DNA of 64,000 nucleotides, taken from contig JAJDDW010000040.1 in assembly GCA_029260115.1 (NCBI GenBank), positions 34,729 to 98,728 of the forward strand, read 5' to 3'. The translations under genes were made by a program, and so were the position numbers. This document shows, piece by piece, positions 44,321 to 53,130 of this stretch. How positions within the stretch are numbered: the first letter of the stretch is position 1; each line of letters opens with the position of its first letter. The notes beneath the pieces are model-generated. The model had not been told where the DNA came from. It made no database searches and saw nothing but the letters and a program-made list of their open reading frames with translations. Origin of the DNA: Phycisphaerae bacterium (GTDB lineage: Bacteria; Planctomycetota; Phycisphaerae; UBA1845).

Positions 44321-45490
44321 ATGATGCGAGTAGCAAGTCGTTGCCATTTACGATCATTTGTGAATGCGTTGATGGCTGGTCATTTAATGTTTGTCCTATC
44401 TGCATATGGCCAAAATCAGCCAAGAAATAACGGTGCACTAACAATTAACACACCTAGTGACGTCGAGACGAGCAGTGATTGCAGCTCGCTTGCCGCTCAC
44501 GTGGCCTGGAATGTGCCATATTCAATTAGCTCTTGCGCTGGGCCGTCTAAGATTGTGTGTTCCGCGCGACACAGCAATCCATCTATTCCGCAGGCGATGG
44601 CTGATAGTTGGATACTCAGAGGTGGTGATATTGGGCAAGGGACAGCAAGCTTTGAGTGCCTAGCAACAGACAATTGTGGTTCGACTCAGAAGAATCAGTG
44701 GCAAGTTACCGTTTCGGATCAGTATTACTTGGACGTCGAAGTTCAATTGTCGCCGGACATGAACGCTGGTGCATTCTCGCGGGCTATTACTTTCGAACTG
44801 TTTGTAGACTGTTCGTCTTATCCAGTATCGATATGTCAAGTGCTTAATTTTGCTGCGCAATCAGGCGCGCCGACAGATGCCGCTATGGATAAGGCAATCC
44901 TAAAAATCGACAGGGACAATTATAAGTGTGTCATAGCTAAGGATGCATTGCATACGCTGGGTTCTGCTGCAACGCCTGAATGTATTGATGGTCGATGGTC
45001 AGCTAGTTGGGTGGATGATCCGCTTTTGGGCGGAAATTGGCTGGTTGGTGGAAATCTTGATGGTACCAAAAAGGGTAACAGCGATCGTAATGTCAATACG
45101 ATTAACATTGTCGACTTCTGTGTATTGATGAGCGAGATTGCTGCGGGTGCGACATATGGGCCGCGTGGAGATACGACGTGTGACACGGCGTGGCCACATG
45201 GAGACATAAATGCTGATGGTACTGTCGATGCGCTTGACTTTGCATTCATACAAGAGAGTTTTCTGGCTGATGATCGTCACGGCTGCTGCCCCCATCCGCT
45301 CAATACGCCTGCTCCTATCAAGGCTAATCACAGGATTTCGGTAAAACAATTGCGCATGGATGGCTTCGCGGCGGAGTCGGTGGCCTGTGATCTGAATCAG
45401 GATGGATTTGTCGACTCTGATGACATGAAACTGTTCATGAAAGGCGAGAGGTCTAAGGCGATTACCAGCAAGAATCGCCAAGGAAAGTAG
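44321..45490 (+). CDS. Secreted dockerin-type protein
   Basis: A 389-residue protein with an N-terminal signal (FVNALMAGHLMFVLSAYGQ). The C-terminal half carries dockerin-like calcium loops: GDINADGTVDALDFAFIQESF and CDLNQDGFVDSDDMKLFM (D-x-N-x-DG pattern), plus an atypical preceding loop (NVNTINIVDFCVLMSEI). Cysteine-rich beta sequence fills the N-terminal part (SSDCSSLAAH, SFECLATDNCG). Dockerin modules occur widely in planctomycete exported proteins and mark envelope or extracellular location; no cohesin partner is visible. The ATG at 44321 follows TGGGAG; the frame opens at a TTG at 44306. The region is AT-rich and flanked by repeats. Confidence 0.75.
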   Translation: MMRVASRCHLRSFVNALMAGHLMFVLSAYGQNQPRNNGALTINTPSDVETSSDCSSLAAHVAWNVPYSISSCAGPSKIVCSARHSNPSIPQAMADSWILRGGDIGQGTASFECLATDNCGSTQKNQWQVTVSDQYYLDVEVQLSPDMNAGAFSRAITFELFVDCSSYPVSICQVLNFAAQSGAPTDAAMDKAILKIDRDNYKCVIAKDALHTLGSAATPECIDGRWSASWVDDPLLGGNWLVGGNLDGTKKGNSDRNVNTINIVDFCVLMSEIAAGATYGPRGDTTCDTAWPHGDINADGTVDALDFAFIQESFLADDRHGCCPHPLNTPAPIKANHRISVKQLRMDGFAAESVACDLNQDGFVDSDDMKLFMKGERSKAITSKNRQGK

Positions 45491-45528
45491 GTGATCAATG
45501 ATTCCTTTTGGAAATCGTTAGCCGTTTC

Positions 45529-45561
45529 AACTCCGCGCGGGCTGAAGCCCGCGGCTCGGGG
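45529..45561 (+). repeat. CGGGCTGAAGCCCG hairpin repeat, copy 1
   Basis: AACTCCGCGCGGGCTGAAGCCCGCGGCTC: a REP-like hairpin just after the dockerin gene. Related copies are at 46171-46206 and 63522-63551. Confidence 0.65.
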
Positions 45562-45582
45562 TTGCATATTATAGCAAGAATC

Positions 45583-45601
45583 GTCGGGTCGATGACCCGA
45601 C
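45583..45601. repeat. GTCGGGTCGATGACCCGAC palindrome, copy 2
   Basis: Identical to 44076-44094, and the identity includes the preceding AAGAATC. Confidence 0.7.
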
Positions 45602-45651
45602 GTACGCCTCTGGGAAGGTATCCAGAAATCATCTGAATGTGAGATGTAAAT

Positions 45652-46134
45652 ATGATTCGTACAGCTATCATTAGTATTTGTGTTGTAGCATGCACCATGA
45701 CGCTCGTGGGCTGGGGGCTAACCTACAACAAGGCATTATTGCTATTCAGTTACTTTCCATCGCCTCCACTGTCTTATGGAGGCGTAGGTTGTAATATTAC
45801 CGATAGCTCAGTTCAGTTTTTTTGCAGGAAGCGTAGTGATTCGGTTAGTCCAACTATCGAACATTCGTGGGGAGGGTTTGCATTCAAAGATGAAATTCAA
45901 ACACCTGTTACTAATCGCGTAACCGTCAATATGCGCAACACCGTAATCACTGCTCCTACTTGGGCAATAGCTGTCCTGTTCGGTTTGTACCCTGCAATTG
46001 CCTTCATTCGTGGCCCAATGCGGCGTTGGCGACGATGTCGAAAGGGGCACTGCTCACATTGCGGTTACGATTTGACCGGCAACGTATCTGGCGTTTGCTC
46101 AGAATGCAACTCTCCTGTAATCCTTGATAGATGA
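45652..46134 (+). CDS. Two-helix membrane protein with C-terminal zinc ribbon
   Basis: A 160-residue protein. Helices lie at residues about 3-22 (AIISICVVACTMTLVGWGL) and 98-118 (ITAPTWAIAVLFGLYPAIAF). The C-terminus has CSHCGYDLTGNVSGVCSEC, the four-cysteine ribbon with CGYDLTGN that recurs at the end of many planctomycete two-helix proteins. The function of this family is unknown. It has low similarity outside the tail. The start has GTGAGAT upstream of ATG. It is bracketed by hairpin repeats on both sides. Confidence 0.75.
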   Translation: MIRTAIISICVVACTMTLVGWGLTYNKALLLFSYFPSPPLSYGGVGCNITDSSVQFFCRKRSDSVSPTIEHSWGGFAFKDEIQTPVTNRVTVNMRNTVITAPTWAIAVLFGLYPAIAFIRGPMRRWRRCRKGHCSHCGYDLTGNVSGVCSECNSPVILDR

Positions 46135-46170
46135 TTATGAGTAGGATATTTGAACAACCGATACCATCGC

Positions 46171-46206
46171 AACTCCGCACGGGCTAAAAGCCCGCGGCTT
46201 GGGGGA
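46171..46206 (+). repeat. CGGGCTAAAAGCCCG hairpin repeat, copy 2
   Basis: AACTCCGCACGGGCTAAAAGCCCGCGGCTT: same design as copy 1 with two changes in the stem-loop that keep the pairing. It lies between converging genes and might act as a terminator for ftsH. Confidence 0.65.
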
Positions 46207-46224
46207 TGGGGAAACAAACAGTTT

Positions 46225-48270
46225 CTAATTTGTCATCGGTAGTGGCCCGTCGCCTAGGTCTGGTTTTGGCGTTGCTGCTACTGGTCGCGCGGTTCCGATG
46301 CTTGAGTTAGTCGCAGCTTCTGCTTCGTCGAGTAGGTCAGCTACGGCGGCTCGGTCTAATGACTCGCCGCGAATGACGGCGTTGACTTCGTCGCCGGACA
46401 GCGTTTCGTATTTGAGCAAAGCCTCGGCTATGGCTTCTACTTTGGTCTTATGGTCTAAGATGAACTGATGGGCCTGGGCATAGGCGCCATCTATGATCTT
46501 TTTCATTTCCAAGTCGAGCAGCTCGGCTGTCTTGTCGGAATATTCGCGTGCACCGGGGAAGCCCATGCCGTCGCCACTGGTCTCTTCGCCGTAGAAAATA
46601 AACCCGGCGGCTTCTGTCATGCCCCAATCTCGTACCATACTGCGGGCTAGGTTAGTCACTTGCTTGATGTCGCTAGATGCGCCGCTGCTGATGTCGTCGA
46701 AGAAAATATCTTCCGCGATGCGTCCGCCGAACATGACGCGCATCATAGAAAGTAAATAAGTTTTCGTATAAACCATGCGATCGCGCTCTGGGAGCGAGAA
46801 GGTAGCGCCGCCGGCTGGTCCTCGTGGTATGATGCTGACCTTGTGTAGTGGGTCGGCGTCTTTTTCTAGTGCTTGGATAATCGCGTGTCCTGCTTCGTGA
46901 TACGCGGTGACTTTTCGATCGCGTTCGTCGACGTAGGCGCTTTTCTTGGCACGTCCCCAGCGGACCTTGTCGCGGGCTTCTTCGAGGTCTTCCTGCTCAA
47001 CGAAATCTTTTCCGGCCATGGTGGCGATGAGGGCTGCTTCGTTCACCAATGCGGCTAATTCTGCACCACTGAACATGGGCGTGCCACGGGCGATGCGTTT
47101 GACCTCGACAGTTGGGCCTAGCTTGATCTTTTTCAAGTGAACTTTGAGGATTTCGTATCGACCTTGTAAGTCGGGAAGTGATACGAAGACCTGTCGATCG
47201 AATCGGCCTGGACGCGTGAGCGCGGGGTCGAGCACGTCGGCGCGGTTTGTCGCTGCGATGACGATAATTTGCGAGTTGGTTTCAAAGCCGTCCATCTCGA
47301 CGAGAATGGCGTTGAGTGTTTGCTCGCGTTCGTCGTGTCCTCCGCCGCCAAAGCTTGCGCCGCGTCTACGGCCTACGGCGTCGATCTCGTCTAAGAAGAT
47401 AATGCAAGGTGAATTTTCCTTGGCTTGTTTGAATAAGTCTCTGACGCGGGATGCCCCGACGCCAACGAACATTTCTACGAAGTCAGAACCGCTGATGGAG
47501 AAGAAAGGTACATCCGCTTCCCCAGCGATGGCTTTGGCGAGTAGCGTTTTGCCGCAGCCTGGCTGCCCGACGAGTAACACGCCGCGCGGAATGCGTCCGC
47601 CTAGGCGTTGGAATTTTTTCGGCATTTTTAGAAATTCGATAATTTCCGTAACTTCTTCCTTAGCCTCTTCGATACCGGCTACGTCGTTGAAGGTCACGTT
47701 GGTATGCTCTTTGGGCGTGACACGATGGCGCGATCGGCCAAAGTTGCCAAGCATACCGCCACCACCGCCCGCGTTGCGAAGTTGGCGGAAGACGAAAAAC
47801 CATAGGAATCCGAAGATGAGCAGCCAGGGAAGTATGCTGCTTAGGAGTACGAGTAGTAGCTGGTTGGGTTTGTCGGCTTTGATGTCAGCGTCTGGCAAGG
47901 CGACGTTTAGGCTATCGATGAAGCGGCTATCTATCGCTTCTCGCGGGTAGGTTAGGGTGAAGAGCAGCGAGGCTTCTGGCATGGTGCCTTCCACTTGCGT
48001 TTTGTTAAGTTCACCCTCGATGGTGCCATCTTCTCGGATGACGAGTTTAGTAATATTTTTGTTGGCTACATGCTTTCGGAAGTCGCTGATAGAAATTGTC
48101 TGCGCGGATTCCAGGGAGTTATTGAGTAGGCCCACGAGAACGATGGCTAGACCGAGCAAGAGAAGCCAATGGACAAGGTTACGCGAAAGTCGCGGGCTTG
48201 GCCCTGCTGGCACCTTGGGGTCTTTTTTGTCTTGATTTTCAGGCGTCGGTGTTTCGCTGTTATTAGCCAT
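46225..48270 (-). CDS. ftsH: ATP-dependent zinc metalloprotease FtsH
   Basis: A 681-residue membrane AAA+ protease that removes damaged or short-lived membrane and cytosolic proteins. Two N-terminal transmembrane helices (about 33-50 and 138-160, [19 protein letters not shown] and [18 protein letters not shown]) border a periplasmic part. AAA motifs: Walker [13 protein letters not shown], Walker [16 protein letters not shown], and the second region [21 protein letters not shown]. The protease zinc site is HEAGH (in [11 protein letters not shown]). Length and layout match bacterial FtsH. It is the last gene of a probable bamD-lptE-ftsH transcript (74 bases after lptE). Confidence 0.97.
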   Translation of the reverse strand: MANNSETPTPENQDKKDPKVPAGPSPRLSRNLVHWLLLLGLAIVLVGLLNNSLESAQTISISDFRKHVANKNITKLVIREDGTIEGELNKTQVEGTMPEASLLFTLTYPREAIDSRFIDSLNVALPDADIKADKPNQLLLVLLSSILPWLLIFGFLWFFVFRQLRNAGGGGGMLGNFGRSRHRVTPKEHTNVTFNDVAGIEEAKEEVTEIIEFLKMPKKFQRLGGRIPRGVLLVGQPGCGKTLLAKAIAGEADVPFFSISGSDFVEMFVGVGASRVRDLFKQAKENSPCIIFLDEIDAVGRRRGASFGGGGHDEREQTLNAILVEMDGFETNSQIIVIAATNRADVLDPALTRPGRFDRQVFVSLPDLQGRYEILKVHLKKIKLGPTVEVKRIARGTPMFSGAELAALVNEAALIATMAGKDFVEQEDLEEARDKVRWGRAKKSAYVDERDRKVTAYHEAGHAIIQALEKDADPLHKVSIIPRGPAGGATFSLPERDRMVYTKTYLLSMMRVMFGGRIAEDIFFDDISSGASSDIKQVTNLARSMVRDWGMTEAAGFIFYGEETSGDGMGFPGAREYSDKTAELLDLEMKKIIDGAYAQAHQFILDHKTKVEAIAEALLKYETLSGDEVNAVIRGESLDRAAVADLLDEAEAATNSSIGTARPVAATPKPDLGDGPLPMTN

Positions 48271-48344
48271 CCGCGGTGTCTCGTTTCTTTAGTGCTTTCA
48301 GGTAGTAACCGGGTCTTTTACGTTCGCATATAATGATAGCGTCG

Positions 48345-48842
48345 CTACCAATCTGTTTCCATCGCCTCGACGATTTGCTGGGCCAGGCCATCCATGCCCC
48401 GGGTCATACCGTCAGAGAACGTCTCCCCCACGGGGGGGATATAAGCGGCCTGGTACACAAACCGAGGCCTTTCGAGCAAAATATCGCCGGTTCTCATATC
48501 TTTGAGGCGAAATCGAATTTCAATCGTAGAGCCAATTTCTCTTGGCAGATCATTGTCAAAATCGTCTCCAAATGTGCGATTGTCTACACTAAGAATCTCA
48601 CCGCTCAGCACCGCGTCGGCTTTGTCGCGTCGTGCGATCCGATACGGGGTGTCCGTTTCAATGCGTTTCGTGATCGATTCGGTTAGTCGAAACTCCAGCC
48701 CGCGACGAAACTCCTTAGAGTGAAACATCTCGACGTGGACGGTTTGTATATCGGCTGAAAACGGGCGTGTCGTGGAGTAGCTACACCCGCTAGCCAAGAA
48801 GATAATCATTATCGCGGCGGTTGATTGTAGGTGTCTTCGCAT
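48345..48842 (-). CDS. lptE: LptE-like LPS-assembly lipoprotein
   Basis: A 165-residue lipoprotein of the LptE type, which with LptD inserts lipopolysaccharide into the outer membrane. The signal is AAIMIIFLASGC with lipobox SGC followed by SYSTTRPF, then the family pattern: IQTVHVEMFHSKEFRRGLEFRLTESITKRIE, a beta strand AVLSGEILSVDNRTF, and GSTIEIRFRLKDMRTGDILLERP. It starts 29 bases after the bamD stop. Several divergent LptE sequences exist in planctomycetes, so the identification is family-level, supported by its place beside bamD. Confidence 0.85.
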   Translation of the reverse strand: MRRHLQSTAAIMIIFLASGCSYSTTRPFSADIQTVHVEMFHSKEFRRGLEFRLTESITKRIETDTPYRIARRDKADAVLSGEILSVDNRTFGDDFDNDLPREIGSTIEIRFRLKDMRTGDILLERPRFVYQAAYIPPVGETFSDGMTRGMDGLAQQIVEAMETDW

Positions 48843-48871
48843 GGTTCTTTTGCCTGTAGATTATAGGCCCT

Positions 48872-49894
48872 TTAGTTGGGCTGGCCTGGCACACTATTAG
48901 TATTGGGACTTTGCGTATCGGCGTTGTACAGTACGAGCCTAGATTTGGCTTTTTCGGCTGCGAGTGTGTCGGGCCAATTGCTCATCACGGAACGATAATA
49001 AAAGACGGCGGACGCAACTTGGTTGATGCGTTCATAGTATGCGCCGATACTGTATTCTTTTTCGGCGCGTTTTCGTTCTACACCATCTAAGATACGGTCC
49101 ACGTGGTCGCGCTGCGATTGGAGTGGATACCTTGTCTGGAAATCTCGATATCGCTCCTTGGCTTCGATGAGTGCAGCGTCGTCATATTCAATGCCTCGAA
49201 AACCAGCTAAGGCTGCTTCGGCGGATCGTTTGATGGCTAGTTCATGGTATTGGCCATTGGGAAAATCTTTGACGAGTTGGCTGTATTCCAATTCAGCGAG
49301 CAGATATTCACCCTTGTTAAATAGGTAATCGGCTTTGATTTTGACCGCATATTCGGCGTAGCGCGATTCGGGGTAGTCGATGGCGATGGTGTCTAAAATT
49401 TGTTCGGCTGTGTCAGTGCCAGAGAGGAGCTTGAGGCCAAATAGCTTTCGCTTGTGGCCTGAGAGATAAGCTTCAGCTACGAGGAATTCCAGCCTCAGGG
49501 CTTCGTCGGTAAACTGGCTACCCGAGTATTGGTTCAAGAATTGTTGCAATAGTTCGTGCGCTTTGTCGTAACGATGTAGCCCGATCAACGCTTCGGCCTG
49601 AGCGGTCATGGCTTGGGGATATAGCGGGTGAGCCGGGCTATATTTCTTGATAAAAGCTTTGACGGCGGAGAGGGCCTTGCCGGGCTTTTTGTCTCGTAGC
49701 CATTGTTGGATGGTGTGCATATCGCCAGCGGGCGTACCCGGTGATGGCGTGGGATGTTCGACCCATTGCCCTTTGTCGTCCATTTGTAATGTGCGGGCAC
49801 GTGGCGGACCAGCGAGGGCGGACGACGCGGTGAGCATAGTAAGCAAAGCGGTGACGGCGGCTGTGAATAGCGTATGGCGTTGTTGTAATGTCAT
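48872..49894 (-). CDS. bamD: BamD-like outer-membrane assembly TPR protein
   Basis: A 340-residue periplasmic protein. A Sec signal (LFTAAVTALLTMLTASSALA) has no lipobox cysteine, unlike E. coli BamD. Five TPR-like units follow, including AMTAQAEALIGLHRYDKAHELLQQFLNQYSGSQF, AEYAVKIKADYLFNKGEYLLAELEYSQLVKDFPNGQY and YSIGAYYERINQVASAVFYYRSVMSNWPDT, which is the BamD pattern. It is the first gene of a tight cluster with lptE and ftsH. The lack of a lipidation site suggests a soluble or otherwise anchored version. Confidence 0.85.
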   Translation of the reverse strand: MTLQQRHTLFTAAVTALLTMLTASSALAGPPRARTLQMDDKGQWVEHPTPSPGTPAGDMHTIQQWLRDKKPGKALSAVKAFIKKYSPAHPLYPQAMTAQAEALIGLHRYDKAHELLQQFLNQYSGSQFTDEALRLEFLVAEAYLSGHKRKLFGLKLLSGTDTAEQILDTIAIDYPESRYAEYAVKIKADYLFNKGEYLLAELEYSQLVKDFPNGQYHELAIKRSAEAALAGFRGIEYDDAALIEAKERYRDFQTRYPLQSQRDHVDRILDGVERKRAEKEYSIGAYYERINQVASAVFYYRSVMSNWPDTLAAEKAKSRLVLYNADTQSPNTNSVPGQPN

Positions 49895-50316
49895 GGCTAA
49901 GGCCTACCTATGGATGCTAATTGGGCATCTCGTCTCACCCACTTGTACTCGGCCTATAGTGGCCTTGGGTCGATTGTACTTATGAGGGCCATTGTATGCT
50001 CAAATGAGATGATCGGCCAATAACGAAGCTGGGGACATGGCGCAGCGGATATGTAAGGTCTGGCCAGTATCGACTAGGGCATTTTTGAGACACGGGTAAA
50101 CTGGCGTGCCCTTGCCAGCCAGTATGATAAATCCTCTATACTCAATACAGCGACGATGAGACGGTCGCGATTGCAGCTTGTGTGGTTTGTGAGACGATCT
50201 ATTGGATAGTCGAATCATCAGACGGATAACAGTTTGGTGATGTCGGGGTACGTTTTGTTCCGGTAACGAGCGCATCAAGTATCGTTCGTTATCGCACCTT
50301 AGGGGAGTTTACGATT
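49895..50316. other. Divergent promoter region, no gene seen
   Basis: About 420 bases between bamD (minus) and the alcohol dehydrogenase (plus). Short frames on the minus strand lack signals. It likely contains promoters for both genes; no specific element was recognised. Confidence 0.4.
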
Positions 50317-51273
50317 GTGCGTGCGCTTTCGTTAGAGAAAAATTTGCAGTATCAGGCGAATCATCCTGATCCCCGGCCTGGGGAGGGAGAGTGCCTCGTT
50401 CGCGTGCGGATGGCTGGAATCTGTTCCACGGATTTGCAGCTCGTGCTGGGGTATATGCAGTTTCGCGGGATTTTAGGGCACGAGTTTGTGGGCGTGGTCG
50501 AGTCGGGGTCCGCGAATTGGCTGGGTAAACGGGTGGTTTGTGAAATAAATTGCGTCTGTCGTCATTGCGATATGTGTCTGTCGGGCTTGGCGAATCATTG
50601 CCGCAAGCGGACGGTGTTGGGGATTGCTGGCCGAGATGGGTGCTTTGCGGATTTGGTCTGCGTGCCAGAAGCTAATTTGCACGAAGTGCCTGATGTGCTG
50701 ACCGACGAACAGGCGGTTTTTGTTGAACCGGTGGCTGCAGCTTATCAGACGCTGTCGCAATATCCGTTTGTGGCGAAGACGAAGGCGACCGTAGTAGGTT
50801 CGGGGCGTTTGGGGCTGTTGGTGACGCAGGTGTTGGCGGAGACGGGGTGCAAGCTGACGGTGGTTGGTCGAAATGCTGCGAAGCTGTTGTTGGCAGAGAA
50901 GCGCGGCGTGCAGTCCGTGCATGTGGATGATCTGATCTGTCGCGCGGATCATGATGTGGTGGTTGATTGTACAGGCTCGCCGGAAGGGTTTGATCTAGCT
51001 ACGCGATTGGTTCGTCCGCGTGGCTCGATTGTGTTAAAGAGCACGTTCGCTGGTGAGCGTGGGGTGAATCTGGCGGCAGTTGTGGTCAACGAAATTTCCG
51101 TGTTGGGTAGCCGTTGCGGCTCATTTTCAGATGCGATCCATGCGCTGGTGCGGGAAGCAGTGGAAGTTCGGCCTATGATTACGCAGACAGTCCCGTTTGA
51201 TCAAGCGATGGACGCGATGACAGCGGCGAGTCAGCCAAAGCATTTGAAAATACTATTAGATATGCGCAAGTGA
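50317..51273 (+). CDS. Zinc-dependent medium-chain alcohol dehydrogenase
   Basis: A 318-residue MDR-superfamily oxidoreductase. Catalytic-zinc residues Cys36 (GICSTDLQ), His55 and Glu56 (GHEF) are in place, and the structural zinc site is Cys81, Cys84, Cys87, Cys95 (CRHCDMCLSGLANHC). The cofactor domain has VVGSGRLGLLVTQVL with the charged turn VVGRNAAK, which suggests NADP rather than NAD. The residues resemble the threonine/sorbitol dehydrogenase-like branch. The GTG start at 50317 has TAGGGGAG about 9 bases upstream. Substrate unknown; no pathway partner adjoins it. Confidence 0.9.
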   Translation: MRALSLEKNLQYQANHPDPRPGEGECLVRVRMAGICSTDLQLVLGYMQFRGILGHEFVGVVESGSANWLGKRVVCEINCVCRHCDMCLSGLANHCRKRTVLGIAGRDGCFADLVCVPEANLHEVPDVLTDEQAVFVEPVAAAYQTLSQYPFVAKTKATVVGSGRLGLLVTQVLAETGCKLTVVGRNAAKLLLAEKRGVQSVHVDDLICRADHDVVVDCTGSPEGFDLATRLVRPRGSIVLKSTFAGERGVNLAAVVVNEISVLGSRCGSFSDAIHALVREAVEVRPMITQTVPFDQAMDAMTAASQPKHLKILLDMRK

Positions 51274-51313
51274 TTTTAGGTACAAACCATGTACGCACAT
51301 TAGCTTTTACTAG

Positions 51314-52762
51314 CTAGTTTACGTCGGTTAGCGTGACCGGGCACGACGTCGGTTCGTTGGCTTCTCCGTATGCGACTTTGACGAAGGCGTCGACGACGTT
51401 GGGATCGAATTGCGTGCCTCGACAGCGGCTGAGTTCCGCGACGGCATCATCAATGCTGCCGGCATTTCGATAAGGGCGGTCCGAGGTTAAGGCATCGTAG
51501 GTGTCTGCGACTGAGATGATGGCAGAGGCGAGAGGGATGACGTCTCCGGCGAGGTTGTCTGGATATCCTAGCCCGTCAAATCTTTCGTGATGATGGCGGA
51601 TCGCTTTGGCAACATTTTCTAAACCGGGTACATGTTGCACGATTCTCGCACCAATGATCGTGTGGGCTTGAATGGTTTTGTATTCTTCTGACGTTAACTG
51701 CTGGGGTTTGGATAGTATGGCGTCTGGGATGCCGATTTTTCCTATGTCGTGCAGTAACCCTGACAATTCAACTTCTCGAAGCTGTAGCTGATCTGTCATA
51801 CCGAGTTCGCGGGCGGTGGCAACACATAAGGACGCAACACGTCCGGCGTGGTCGTGGGTGTATTTATCTTTGGCGTCAACAGCGGAAGCAAGCGCGTGGA
51901 TGGTGCTCATCATTTGCATGTTGACGGATTTATGTAGATGGCAGTTTAGTAGTGCGGAAGCGCCCATAGCCGAGAGACCTTCGAGCAATTTTCTATCGCG
52001 GGCAGTGAATTCGGGGTCGCCAATGCGTTCAGTAACGCTGAGCAGTCCCAGCGCTCGGCCTTGTGCTTTGAGGGGGACACGCACAAGGGCAAACGCATTG
52101 CTTTCGTATTGCCCCGCCGATTTTCCCGCTAGTTCGGGGTGGTCGTTGACGTTATTGACGACCATGACGCTGTCTTGTGACATCGCTCGCTCAGCCATGC
52201 TGTTGGCTAGGGGTATTTCGATATTTTGAAAACCATCTGGCAAACCTCGCGCGGCGAGTACGCGGTAGCACTGTTTTTTTTCGTCGAGGATCATGATTGA
52301 TACGCGCTTGCAGTGTAGCGTCTTAGCCGTTTCTTCCACGATCACTTCGGCGATTTCATGGGCATCGGTCTTACTGGATACTGTGGGGAATAGGGTGTAG
52401 AAAAGATCGAGTTCTTCGTAGCTGGTCATGAGCCCTTCGGCGAGACTGCCGATAGCCATTTCTCGGTCTAACAGATGTTCGGTAAGTGAGGCCATCGCAT
52501 TGGCTAGCTTGGGCACGATGTCCAGCGATTCTTGCTGCGGGTATTGAACCCATCCTTGCGGTTTGTCGCGGTATTGGATGGTGGATCGCTGGTTGGCTTT
52601 GTCGGGACTGGTTGCCTCGATGTCTTTGTTGTCTGCGCCGTGGATGGTTAAGTCTGCGCCAGCTAATTGTGCCAGCGTTGTGACAGCATCGTGCACTTTG
52701 CCGTTGTGCAGATGTTCCATGACAAGCGGTGGACAGGATAAATCTAGCTTGGTTGATGACAT
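51314..52762 (-). CDS. GAF-HD-GYP cyclic-di-GMP phosphodiesterase
   Basis: A 482-residue protein, the last gene of the kinase operon. After an unassigned N-terminus of about 110 residues, a GAF domain covers about 125-285 (TDAHEIAEVIVEETAKTLHCKRVSIMIL ... GLLSVTERIGDPEFTARDRKLLEGL). The HD-GYP domain covers about 300-470: HDHAGRVASLCVAT, the HD pair in LLHDIGKIGIPD, HHERFDGLGYPDNLAG and the RPYR after SVADTYDALTSD. These are the residues of active c-di-GMP phosphodiesterases. The ATG at 52762 overlaps the REC stop by 19 bases; a TTG start at 52843 would lie inside it. It is expected to lower c-di-GMP in response to the kinase. Confidence 0.93.
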   Translation of the reverse strand: MSSTKLDLSCPPLVMEHLHNGKVHDAVTTLAQLAGADLTIHGADNKDIEATSPDKANQRSTIQYRDKPQGWVQYPQQESLDIVPKLANAMASLTEHLLDREMAIGSLAEGLMTSYEELDLFYTLFPTVSSKTDAHEIAEVIVEETAKTLHCKRVSIMILDEKKQCYRVLAARGLPDGFQNIEIPLANSMAERAMSQDSVMVVNNVNDHPELAGKSAGQYESNAFALVRVPLKAQGRALGLLSVTERIGDPEFTARDRKLLEGLSAMGASALLNCHLHKSVNMQMMSTIHALASAVDAKDKYTHDHAGRVASLCVATARELGMTDQLQLREVELSGLLHDIGKIGIPDAILSKPQQLTSEEYKTIQAHTIIGARIVQHVPGLENVAKAIRHHHERFDGLGYPDNLAGDVIPLASAIISVADTYDALTSDRPYRNAGSIDDAVAELSRCRGTQFDPNVVDAFVKVAYGEANEPTSCPVTLTDVN

Positions 52763-53130
52763 GATGCAATCTCCAATGTAGAGGTAACAAGCTCGCGAAG
52801 CTTTTGTGGTTGGAATGGTTTGGCCACAACCACTGCGCCCCAAACTTCCTGGGCCATAGCCGCGTCTTGGGCCTGCCCCTTCGCCGTGAGAATGATTATG
52901 GGTAACGCTTGATATTTCGGATTGGCCCGCAGCGTCGAAATGACTTCGAGTCCGCTCATACCGGGCATCATAATGTCGACGATGAGCAGGTCTGGTGTCG
53001 TTTCAAGAATCGAATCGATAGCTTGTTGCCCGGAGTGGGCCACAACTAGTTCGCGGTCTGGCGCGCGTAATAAAAATCGCACACCTTCCACGATATGTGG
53101 TTCGTCGTCACAGCAAAGAATTCTTGTCAT
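52744..53130 (-). CDS. Stand-alone response regulator receiver (REC)
   Basis: A 128-residue single-domain receiver. Acidic pair DD near residue 8-9 (ILCCDDEPHIVEG), phospho-acceptor Asp in LLIVDIMMPGMSG, the Thr of LTAKG, and Lys in VAKPFQPQ are present. No output domain, so it acts as a phosphorelay shuttle like CheY or SpoOF. The start ATG overlaps the kinase stop by 4 bases (ATGA) and the 3' end overlaps the HD-GYP start by 19 bases. It sits between the kinase and the phosphodiesterase in one transcript. Confidence 0.95.
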   Translation of the reverse strand: MTRILCCDDEPHIVEGVRFLLRAPDRELVVAHSGQQAIDSILETTPDLLIVDIMMPGMSGLEVISTLRANPKYQALPIIILTAKGQAQDAAMAQEVWGAVVVAKPFQPQKLRELVTSTLEIASCHQPS

